Part shown: piece after piece, positions 1 through 5,074 of the stretch | How positions within the stretch are numbered: position 1 is the stretch's first letter | Layout: each line of letters begins with the position of its first letter | The notes under the pieces: generated by a model | What the model saw: the letters and a program-made list of their open reading frames with translations, nothing else | Database searches by the model: none | What the model was told of the DNA's origin: nothing | Translations under genes and position numbers: made by a program | Assembly (NCBI GenBank): GCA_050050435.1 | Contig: JASFUE010000244.1 | Coordinates: 1-5,074, forward strand | DNA: 5,074 nucleotides | Direction: 5' to 3' | Source of the DNA: SG8-40 sp050050435 | GTDB lineage: Bacteria > Pseudomonadota > Gammaproteobacteria > Burkholderiales > Eutrophovitaceae

Positions 1-983
1 CCGACTACTTCTCCGAAACCTTTGCGCGGGCCTGGTTCAAACTCACGCACCGTGACATGGGACCGAAGGTGCGCTACGTCGGTCCTGACGTGCCGAAGGA
101 AGACCTGATCTGGCAGGACCCGGTTCCTGCCGGCCCGACCAATTACGACGTGAACGCCGTGAAGACGAAGATCGCGGCCAGCAGTCTGACGATTGCGGAA
201 ATGGTGTCGACCGCGTGGGACAGTGCCCGCACTTTCCGTGGTTCAGACATGCGCGGCGGTGCCAACGGCGCGCGCATCCGCCTGGCGCCACACAAGGATT
301 GGGAAGGTAACGAACCCAAGCGCCTTGCCAGGGTTCTGTCAGTACTTGAGCCCATCGCGGCCGAGGCCGGTGCCAGCGTGGCAGACGTCATTGTGCTCGC
401 CGGAAACGTCGGCATCGAGCAGGCGGCAAAGGCGGCGGGCGTCAATGTTGCGGTACCGTTTTCTCCGGGACGTGGCGATACGACACAGAAGATGACGGAT
501 GCGGATTCGTTCGAGCCGCTCGAACCGATTCATGACGGCTATCGCAACTGGCTCAAGAAGGATTATCTCGTCAGCCCGGAAGAACTCATGCTCGATCGCA
601 CCCAGCTTATGGGACTGACTGCACCCGAGATGACGGTGCTGGTCGGTGGCATGCGTGTACTTGGTACCAACCATGGCGGCAGCAAACACGGCGTACTCAC
701 CGATCGCGAAGGCACGCTGACCAACGACTTTTTCGTGAACCTCACCGATATGCGCTATTCATGGAAGCCAGCAGGCAAAGGCTTGTATGAAATACGGGAC
801 CGAAAGACCAACAAGGTCAAGTGGACGGCAACCAGAATAGACCTCGTGTTCGGGTCAAACTCCGTGCTCCGGTCATACGTTGAGGTCTATGCGCAGGACG
901 ATAACAAGGAAAAATTCGTTCACGATTTTGTTGCAGCCTGGACCAAGGTGATGAACGCGGACCGTTTCGATCTGGTCTCATGA
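1..983 (+). CDS. katG: Catalase-peroxidase KatG, C-terminal part (5' end outside window)
   Basis: This is the last 326 residues of a bifunctional haem catalase-peroxidase, which removes hydrogen peroxide in the cytoplasm. The frame is open from base 3, so the first ATG at 57 is internal and not the start. The conserved stretch FKLTHRDMGPK lies at 36-68. Its Arg codon (51-53) matches, by recall of the Mycobacterium tuberculosis enzyme, the mobile Arg418 that acts with the Met-Tyr-Trp adduct in catalase turnover. WQDPVPAGP follows at about 112-138. The rest is the haemless C-terminal peroxidase-like domain, with the usual RGGANGARIRL, APEMTVLVGG, LTNDFFVNL and DLVFGSNS blocks. It ends in the family-typical DRFDLVS and then TGA. 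Full-length relatives have about 725-740 residues, so some 400 N-terminal residues with the haem pocket should lie upstream. No frameshift is visible. The gene converges on mobA, separated by a terminator, and no functional link to the aromatic genes is evident. Confidence 0.97.
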   Translation, partial: DYFSETFARAWFKLTHRDMGPKVRYVGPDVPKEDLIWQDPVPAGPTNYDVNAVKTKIAASSLTIAEMVSTAWDSARTFRGSDMRGGANGARIRLAPHKDWEGNEPKRLARVLSVLEPIAAEAGASVADVIVLAGNVGIEQAAKAAGVNVAVPFSPGRGDTTQKMTDADSFEPLEPIHDGYRNWLKKDYLVSPEELMLDRTQLMGLTAPEMTVLVGGMRVLGTNHGGSKHGVLTDREGTLTNDFFVNLTDMRYSWKPAGKGLYEIRDRKTNKVKWTATRIDLVFGSNSVLRSYVEVYAQDDNKEKFVHDFVAAWTKVMNADRFDLVS

Positions 984-1054
984 TCGCGGCTGGACCTTGC
1001 TCGAGGGCATTCGCAGCAGAGGTGTATCGCTGACAAAAGTCCGGGGCACAACAA

Positions 1055-1095
1055 GGGGGCGACGTTTCGGCTTGATTCGAAACCTCGCCCTTTTT
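1055..1095 (+). terminator. Intrinsic terminator of katG, possibly bidirectional
   Basis: Arms at 1057-1069 (GGGCGACGTTTCG) and 1078-1090 (CGAAACCTCGCCC) pair at 12 of 13 positions, with one C-C mismatch (1063/1084) and an 8-base loop. Two G-U pairs (1055-1056 with 1091-1092) can extend the stem. A run of five T (1091-1095) follows, and a further T-rich stretch runs into the mobA stop codon. This is a classic rho-independent signal for plus-strand transcription leaving katG. On the minus strand the hairpin starts only six bases after the mobA TAG, but it is followed by CCTTGTTG, a poor U-tract. Termination of mobA here is therefore plausible but weaker. Confidence 0.85.
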
Positions 1096-3111
1096 CTATT
1101 TCCGGGCACTCAATCGTGACTGCCGCAACATGAAGCCTTCAAAGAAATCCGTCAGCGGCTCATACGCGGTTAGCGGCAGCACGTGGGCCACATATTGGTC
1201 GGGGCGCACCACCACCATGCAACCGTCGACCCGGTTGATACCACGCAGATCAAAAATATCATTGCCGTTCTTCTGATCCGTGCAAAACGCTTTCCCGTAA
1301 TCGCGTAAACCATAGCGCCCTTTCCGGGGGAGCAACAGCGCCGGCAACTTCTCCAGTTGCAGTTCCTGGTGCGCCTGCTGGAAGACGGCGCGCACATCGA
1401 ATACCGCGTCAATATCCGCATCGGCCGCAGTGAATTTACGCACCGGTGAGTCCGGCTCATCAGCCAGGAAGTCGCACAGCTGCCGAATGCGTGATGATGG
1501 CGACATCGGATCGCCGGCGCCCGCAAAGGCGTAGATGCGCCACCGCCCGTCGGCCTTGCCGGCATGACCCAGATGAACCGGCATGGCATCAGCAAGACGG
1601 ATCACCGGGGCGGAATGGAATCGCATGCCGATTGCGTAACCAGCGGCCAGATGCTGATGGTGTGCTTCGCCGCAGATGATCGAGGGCCGGTAATGTGTTC
1701 CCATGCCGGCAGTAAATCGCCCATGCTTGACGAAATTTTCCTGAAACAACGTCGGGTCAATTCCTTGCGGGCCGTTTCCTTGTGGGCCAATTCGTTGTGA
1801 GCCAATTTGTCTTGACGCGATGGCTTCGTCGCTTTCCGAACCACCGTTGGCGTTTTGTGCGGGGCGGTTGCTGAACATTCTTGCAAATTCGCGATCAAAA
1901 TCGATCAGCTCCTGCGCAACACGCTGGCGTTCCGCCGAATAGGTTTGCAGCAGCGCCGGTGTGCACTGTTTGCGTAGAACCGAGGCGAGCTTCCAGCCCA
2001 GGTTGAACGTGTCCTGCATGGAGAAGTTCATTCCCTGCCCGGCCTTCGGACTGTGGGTGTGGCAGGCGTCACCGGCAATAAAAACACGCGGCAAGCGCGA
2101 ATCCATTTCCTCTACGGGGATATCATCGTACTTGTCGCAAATGCGCTGGCCGATTTCGTACACCGACCACCAGGGAACTTCTTTCACCTCCAGCGTATAC
2201 GGATGCAGGATGCGCTGCGCCGCGGCGATAACATGGTCACAGGTAATGTTGCGGCTGGCGACTCGCTCGTTTTCATTGAGCTTGTCCATCTCGACATAGA
2301 TGCGTACAAGGTAGCCGCCCTCACGCGGAATGATTAGTGCATTGCCTTCGTTGGCAGACTGGATCACTGCCTTGAAGCGAATGTCGGGAAAGTCCGTCAC
2401 CGCCAACACATCCATCACACCCCACGCCTGGTTGGCGAAATCGCCGACCAGTTCCCTGCCGATAGCATTGCGCACGGTGCTGCGCGCGCCGTCGCAACCA
2501 ACCACGTAGCGCGCCCTGACTACTTCCTCCTGGTCCTTGTGTTGCGGGTCCAGACGCTGCACGCGGACAGTGACGGGATAATCGGCCGCATCCGGGTCGA
2601 TCGTCAGGTCGAGCAGACGCCGCGAATAATCCGGCTCGAGCCGCGATGGCGAGTTGCGCATCAGATCCAGGTAAAAATCATGCACGCGCGCCTGGTTGAG
2701 CACGACATGCGGGAACTCGGACAAGCCTTCCTCAACATCACGCACCCGGCCATGACGCACGATGTTCTCCGGCTGCTTTTCATCGGGTTTCCAGAAAGTG
2801 ACCTCGTTGATCCAGCAAGCCTCTTTCAGAACGCGCTCGCTGAAGTTGAATGCCTCGAACATCTCCATGGTGCGGCAGGCGATACCATCGGCCTGGCCGA
2901 GCTGTAGCGGGCCGTGTTTCTGTTCAATAATGCGCGTGGAGATATCTGCAAAGGCCGACAACTGCGCGGCCAGCGTCAGCCCGGCCGGACCGCAGCCAAC
3001 AATCAGCACATCGACCGTTTCTGGCAGGGCATTCCCGGGCACACTGCGCTGCCCGGTCGCTTCGCTGATGAAGGGATCGCCGGGCCTGAAACCGTTGAGA
3101 TGAAACTGCAT
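1096..3111 (-). CDS. mobA: FAD-dependent 3-hydroxybenzoate 4-monooxygenase (MobA-like)
   Basis: This is a 671-residue class A flavoprotein hydroxylase. The likely reaction is 3-hydroxybenzoate + NADPH + O2 to protocatechuate, in the cytoplasm. The FAD/NAD(P) motifs are in order: GCGPAG at residues 39-44, the DG motif GCDGARS at 205-211, and GDACHTHSPKAGQGMN at 347-362. A thioredoxin-like C-terminal domain without a CxxC follows from about 490 to 671, including VVVRPDQYVA at 633-642. The N-terminus (MQFHLNGFRPG) and long blocks elsewhere match my recall of Comamonas testosteroni MobA (639 residues). Asp75, His135, Lys247 and Tyr272 fall where I recall that enzyme's substrate-pocket residues. 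The nearest alternative is a phenol 2-monooxygenase-type paralogue. An in-frame ATG nine bases upstream is followed directly by TAG, which fixes the start at 3111. The ribosome site is weak: GGGA about 10 bases upstream. The gene lies 31 bases after the isomerase gene, so the two are probably cotranscribed. Residues about 415-455 carry an extra repeat-rich loop. Confidence 0.86.
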   Translation of the reverse strand: MQFHLNGFRPGDPFISEATGQRSVPGNALPETVDVLIVGCGPAGLTLAAQLSAFADISTRIIEQKHGPLQLGQADGIACRTMEMFEAFNFSERVLKEACWINEVTFWKPDEKQPENIVRHGRVRDVEEGLSEFPHVVLNQARVHDFYLDLMRNSPSRLEPDYSRRLLDLTIDPDAADYPVTVRVQRLDPQHKDQEEVVRARYVVGCDGARSTVRNAIGRELVGDFANQAWGVMDVLAVTDFPDIRFKAVIQSANEGNALIIPREGGYLVRIYVEMDKLNENERVASRNITCDHVIAAAQRILHPYTLEVKEVPWWSVYEIGQRICDKYDDIPVEEMDSRLPRVFIAGDACHTHSPKAGQGMNFSMQDTFNLGWKLASVLRKQCTPALLQTYSAERQRVAQELIDFDREFARMFSNRPAQNANGGSESDEAIASRQIGSQRIGPQGNGPQGIDPTLFQENFVKHGRFTAGMGTHYRPSIICGEAHHQHLAAGYAIGMRFHSAPVIRLADAMPVHLGHAGKADGRWRIYAFAGAGDPMSPSSRIRQLCDFLADEPDSPVRKFTAADADIDAVFDVRAVFQQAHQELQLEKLPALLLPRKGRYGLRDYGKAFCTDQKNGNDIFDLRGINRVDGCMVVVRPDQYVAHVLPLTAYEPLTDFFEGFMLRQSRLSARK
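1748..1807. repeat. 15-base tandem repeat within mobA coding a pentapeptide repeat
   Basis: Three clear 15-base units lie at 1763-1777, 1778-1792 and 1793-1807. The first two differ at 3 of 15 positions and the last two at 2 of 15. A degenerate unit at 1748-1762 keeps only the GGG.CAATT half. The period is a multiple of three, so the reading frame is preserved. On the coding strand it gives IGSQR, IGPQG, NGPQG, then ID, at MobA residues 436-452. This low-complexity Gly/Pro/Gln segment sits in the linker between the flavin domain and the C-terminal domain and is most likely a flexible surface loop. Confidence 0.85.
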
Positions 3112-3142
3112 TACCTACATTTCCCGTTTCTGTTCGGCCCCT

Positions 3143-3787
3143 TCAGTTTCTCGTCAGCCCGGCTTTTTCGAGTCTCCAGCGCAAGCTATCGATCCGGTCC
3201 TGGCCGAAGAAGGGTTCGCCATCGAATTCAAATGTCGGCACACCCCAGTGCCCGGCTTTTTCCAGCGCAAGCTGGTTTGCTTCAACCTCGGCTTGGTGTG
3301 ACGCCGGCTCGGCGATCGCGGCATCCATGCTGTCCAGGTCCAGACCGGCTCTCGCGGCGGCGTCTTTCAGATGCGAACCCAGGTGCCAGTCGCGCGTGCC
3401 GCCGAAGATAACCGCGGAGACTTCCGCGGCGAATGGCACTCCCCGATCGCGCCGTTGCGCTTCCACTCCAAGCCAGGTCAGCCGGTAGATGTATGGCTGC
3501 TCGGTAGCGATTTCGAAGGTTTTCAGATCCTGCACGATCGGGTCGGGCGAAGGCCATCGGTGCGGCATGCCCAGCATTTCCGCCCGGCGTATCCAGTCAT
3601 GCATGATGTATCTGGCGCGCTTGAGGTTCTCCGGGCTGAAAAATCCAGCTTGCCGCAACGCCAGCGGCAACACCGGACGCAACACCACATCGACGTCAAA
3701 ATCGCCCTCAAGCTTGAGCGCGCCAGGCGTGGCCAGATACGAGTATGGACTTCTGAACGAAAAGAACAGATTGACGGTGTTACTCAC
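3143..3787 (-). CDS. 2-hydroxychromene-2-carboxylate isomerase / DsbA-family protein
   Basis: This is a 214-residue thioredoxin-fold protein of the kappa-GST-like family. Known members use glutathione to isomerise aromatic-degradation intermediates; the true substrate here is unknown. The N-terminus VNLFFSFRSPYSYLA carries the SPYS motif. Ser13 aligns with the glutathione-activating serine (Ser11 of the Pseudomonas naphthalene-pathway enzyme, by recall), and there is no CxxC, which argues against a disulfide oxidoreductase. Further family marks are LRPVL at 36-40, the helical RYIMHDWIRRAEMLGMP stretch, cis-proline GVPTF at 182-186 and FFGQDRID at 193-200. The frame stays open back to an ATG at 3964, but those 59 extra residues resemble nothing in the family. 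The second of two tandem GTG codons, at 3787, is preferred because GGGGGAG lies just upstream and the protein then begins two to four residues before the first strand. It is the first gene of the unit with mobA. Relatives in aromatic clusters include dioxygenase-pathway isomerases and uncharacterised DsbA proteins. Confidence 0.83.
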   Translation of the reverse strand: MSNTVNLFFSFRSPYSYLATPGALKLEGDFDVDVVLRPVLPLALRQAGFFSPENLKRARYIMHDWIRRAEMLGMPHRWPSPDPIVQDLKTFEIATEQPYIYRLTWLGVEAQRRDRGVPFAAEVSAVIFGGTRDWHLGSHLKDAAARAGLDLDSMDAAIAEPASHQAEVEANQLALEKAGHWGVPTFEFDGEPFFGQDRIDSLRWRLEKAGLTRN

Positions 3788-3791
3788 CACG

Positions 3792-3798
3792 CTCCCCC
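3792..3798 (-). promoter_or_regulatory. Ribosome binding site that sets the GTG start of the isomerase
   Basis: On the minus strand this reads GGGGGAG. It ends four bases before the GTG at 3787 and one base before the GTG at 3790. The spacing favours 3787 as the initiation codon. No comparable site precedes the far upstream ATG at 3964 in the same frame. Confidence 0.6.
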
Positions 3799-3898
3799 GG
3801 TGTGTGTTTTCATGCTGTCGAAGCGGGTTCGCAATACCGGCGCCGGCTCTCTGGCATGCATACTTTGTTTGCAGTAGTGTATGGCAAAGGCGATTTAC

Positions 3899-3927
3899 GA
3901 TCATCCCGCAAGTTCGCACCGATGATC
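3899..3927. promoter_or_regulatory. Candidate operator: perfect 7-base inverted repeat
   Basis: GATCATC (3899-3905) and GATGATC (3921-3927) are exact reverse complements separated by 15 bases. The centre-to-centre distance is 22 bases, about two helical turns, as expected for a dimeric regulator binding one face of the DNA. The repeat sits 18 bases before the cupin ribosome site and near the centre of the divergent region, so a bound protein could affect both arms. As RNA it could instead form a short stem with a 15-base loop in the cupin leader. A 7-base match in this space could also arise by chance. Confidence 0.35.
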
Positions 3928-3945
3928 CGGGCCGCCGGCACAGAC

Positions 3946-3954
3946 AGGAGGAGG
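3946..3954 (+). promoter_or_regulatory. Strong ribosome binding site of the cupin gene
   Basis: AGGAGGAGG contains two overlapping copies of the ideal AGGAGG. The last G is nine bases before the ATG at 3964. It is the strongest translation signal in the window. It fixes the cupin start against the upstream in-frame ATGs at 3802, 3856 and 3922, which lack such a site. Confidence 0.85.
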
Positions 3955-3963
3955 TTCTCGCCA

Positions 3964-4335
3964 ATGTCCGACCCGCATTTTTTCAATCTGAACGACCTGT
4001 CGCTGGGAATTGCGCGCGATCTTGCCGACGGCGTGCGCACCCGCATTTTCCCCGGTGAAAACGTCATGATTTCGGTGGTGCGCATTACACCCAATCGCGC
4101 CGGTGAAATCCATCACCATCCACAGGAACAATGGGGCGTGATGCTCGAAGGCAGCGGCGTGCGCATCCAGGACGGCGTTGAACATCCCGTCAAGGCCGGT
4201 GATTTCTGGCAGACACCGGGCAACATGCCGCACGGTTTCATCGGCGGTCCAGACGGCGCTGTGATACTGGATATCTTCAGCCCGCCGCGCGACGAATACA
4301 GGAAAGTCGGCACCGGTTTCGCCAGCGGCAGCTAG
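3964..4335 (+). CDS. Small single-domain cupin protein
   Basis: This is a 123-residue protein made almost entirely of one cupin (double-stranded beta-helix) domain, probably binding a divalent metal. Motif 1 is GEIHHHPQEQWGVMLEG at residues 47-63. By the family pattern HxHxxxQ/E, the ligands would be His50, His52 and Gln56, with Gln in the place often taken by Glu. Motif 2, GDFWQTPGNMPHG at 79-91, supplies His90. Neither a signal peptide nor a membrane segment is seen. The start follows a very strong AGGAGGAGG site. The stop is 15 bases before the lactonase gene, so the two are probably one transcript. Cupins of this size in catabolic clusters include sugar or lactone isomerases, small dioxygenases and proteins without known activity. 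The sequence does not decide between these, and I name no substrate. Confidence 0.87.
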   Translation: MSDPHFFNLNDLSLGIARDLADGVRTRIFPGENVMISVVRITPNRAGEIHHHPQEQWGVMLEGSGVRIQDGVEHPVKAGDFWQTPGNMPHGFIGGPDGAVILDIFSPPRDEYRKVGTGFASGS

Positions 4336-4350
4336 CGTCCAGAGCGCGCA

Positions 4351-5074
4351 ATGAACATCACCTGCCTCGCGCCCGATCCGCATCCCCGGCCGCCACGATT
4401 CGCAATGCCGGCGAAAGCCTGTGATTGCCACGCCCATGTGCTCGGGCCGCCGGACAAATACCCTTACGTTGCCAATCGCTCCTACACGCCGCCAACAGCA
4501 TTGCTGGAAGACTATCAGGCGCTGCATCGGGTGCTCGGCATCGAGCGTGCGGTGATCGTTCAGCCCTCGGTACACGGCACCGACAATGCGGTGACACTCG
4601 ACGGCATTACCGGTTACGGACCGAATGCACGCGGCATCGCCGTCGTCGATGCCAGCGTCAGCGAACGCGAACTGCAACGCCTTCACGACGGTGGCATGCG
4701 CGGCGTGCGTCTGAATCTGCTATTCGGAGGTGGTGTCGGTCTGGAAACCCTTGAACCACTGGCAGAACGCATTGCGGATTTCGGATGGCATGTTCAGTTG
4801 TTGTTCGATGCGCGTGATCTCGTCGAGCTGGCGCCGCGCCTGCGTAAACTGCCGGTTACGGTGGTGGTGGATCACATGGGTCATATGAAGACGCAGCACG
4901 GAATCAGTCATCCGGGGTTTCAGACGTTGCTTGACCTGGTTCGTGACGGCGTGTGCTGGGTCAAGCTCTCGGGCAACTATCGTATTTCCAGTGACGGGCC
5001 TCCCTATAAGGATGCTATCGCTTTCGCTCGCGCACTGATTGAAGCCGCCCCGGAGCATATGGTCTGGGGTACCG
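4351..5074 (+). CDS. Amidohydrolase-2 family lactonase, 2-pyrone-4,6-dicarboxylate hydrolase-like (3' end outside window)
   Basis: The frame is open from ATG 4351 to the window edge (241 residues). It encodes a TIM-barrel hydrolase of the amidohydrolase-2 (COG3618) family, probably cytoplasmic. The metal motif DCHAH at residues 25-29 gives His27 and His29. VVVDHMG at 171-177 gives His175. PEHMVWGT is the run-up to the usual WGTDWPH block, and the last base (G) is the first base of the expected catalytic Asp codon. By recall of LigI, Tyr45, Ser73 (in QPSVHGTDN), Arg117/Arg120 and Arg211 occupy positions used for the pyrone dicarboxylate. LigI opens 2-pyrone-4,6-dicarboxylate in protocatechuate 4,5-cleavage, which fits a MobA that makes protocatechuate. 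Relatives of similar sequence act on other lactones, such as sulfomuconolactone and sugar lactones, so the substrate is inferred only. The ribosome site is weak (AGAG at 4341-4344). It probably relies on coupling to the cupin 15 bases upstream. A start at Met19 (4405) lacks any site. Confidence 0.86.
   Translation, partial: MNITCLAPDPHPRPPRFAMPAKACDCHAHVLGPPDKYPYVANRSYTPPTALLEDYQALHRVLGIERAVIVQPSVHGTDNAVTLDGITGYGPNARGIAVVDASVSERELQRLHDGGMRGVRLNLLFGGGVGLETLEPLAERIADFGWHVQLLFDARDLVELAPRLRKLPVTVVVDHMGHMKTQHGISHPGFQTLLDLVRDGVCWVKLSGNYRISSDGPPYKDAIAFARALIEAAPEHMVWGT

Larger units (their letters stand above)
3788..3963. promoter_or_regulatory. Divergent intergenic control region
   Basis: These 176 bases separate the isomerase-mobA arm (minus) from the cupin-lactonase arm (plus), so both promoters should lie here. 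The middle (about 3855-3905) is noticeably more AT-rich than its flanks. No full sigma-70 promoter is convincing. The best -10-like hexamers match at four of six bases: TACACT on the minus strand (3876-3881), and TACGAT on the plus strand (3896-3901). Neither has a good -35 partner. Candidate operator elements are listed separately. No regulator gene is inside the window. Confidence 0.6.

Noticed and set aside
2914..3411. Plus-strand open frame of 165 codons opposite the mobA start and isomerase end
   Set aside because: It is antisense to two supported genes, and its Arg/Pro/Ser-rich translation looks like a shadow frame.
3837..3846. Perfect 10-base palindrome CCGGCGCCGG in the divergent region
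   Set aside because: It is pure GC, has no loop or flanking symmetry, and such runs are common in this composition. It is not enough to call a site.
3802..3963. N-terminal extension of the cupin from the ATG at 3802
   Set aside because: The 54 added residues lack similarity to cupins, and the AGGAGGAGG site lies correctly before the ATG at 3964.
3788..3964. N-terminal extension of the isomerase from the ATG at 3964
   Set aside because: The 59 added residues (Cys/Arg-rich, no family similarity) would fill the whole divergent control region. A GTG with a good ribosome site gives the family-typical protein.
3489..4058. Plus-strand open frame of 189 codons across the isomerase start and intergenic region
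   Set aside because: It overlaps the isomerase antisense and the cupin in another frame. It has no ribosome site and no recognisable domain.
3901..4686. Long minus-strand open frame (261 codons) opposite the cupin and lactonase genes
   Set aside because: It lies antisense to two well-supported genes with clear motifs, shows no recognisable domain and is rich in residues typical of shadow frames in GC-rich DNA.
4425..4754. Plus-strand open frame of 109 codons inside the lactonase
   Set aside because: It is an Arg-rich out-of-frame shadow. The lactonase frame through the same bases carries the metal-binding motifs.
1..5074. Search for a mobile element, CRISPR array, tRNA or defence system
   Set aside because: No terminal inverted repeats, spaced direct repeats, cloverleaf or relevant protein motif was seen. 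All sizeable frames with coding character are metabolic enzymes.

Overview
The window looks like chromosomal DNA from a GC-rich proteobacterium. The best guess is a betaproteobacterium of the Burkholderiales (Comamonadaceae or Alcaligenaceae type), because the largest gene closely resembles MobA, the 3-hydroxybenzoate 4-monooxygenase of Comamonas testosteroni. That assignment rests on recalled family sequences, not on a search. All genes are compact metabolic enzymes. I see no transposase, integrase, tRNA, CRISPR array or phage gene.

Layout. (1) Bases 1-983, plus strand: the C-terminal 326 residues of a catalase-peroxidase (katG); its 5' part lies before the window. (2) Bases 984-1095: a short convergent gap with a good hairpin terminator at 1057-1095. 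(3) Minus strand: a two-gene unit, read from right to left. First comes a thioredoxin-fold, glutathione-type isomerase of the 2-hydroxychromene-2-carboxylate isomerase/DsbA family (3143-3787, GTG start). After a 31-base gap comes the large flavin monooxygenase mobA (1096-3111). (4) Bases 3788-3963: a 176-base divergent control region with a perfect 7-base inverted repeat. (5) Plus strand: a small single-domain cupin (3964-4335) behind a very strong ribosome binding site, followed after 15 bases by an amidohydrolase-2 family lactonase (4351 to the window end). The lactonase is cut one base into the codon expected to be its catalytic aspartate.

How it fits together. MobA converts 3-hydroxybenzoate to protocatechuate. 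The lactonase resembles 2-pyrone-4,6-dicarboxylate hydrolase (LigI), an enzyme of the protocatechuate 4,5-cleavage (meta) pathway. The two arms of the divergent locus therefore plausibly belong to one aromatic-acid catabolic cluster. The isomerase and the cupin are not standard parts of that pathway and their substrates are unknown. katG probably belongs to a separate oxidative-stress locus that ends at the terminator.

I do not see an obviously new kind of system. The points most worth following are the unassigned isomerase and cupin in an aromatic cluster, a 15-base tandem repeat that lengthens a loop in MobA, and the candidate operator between the divergent arms.
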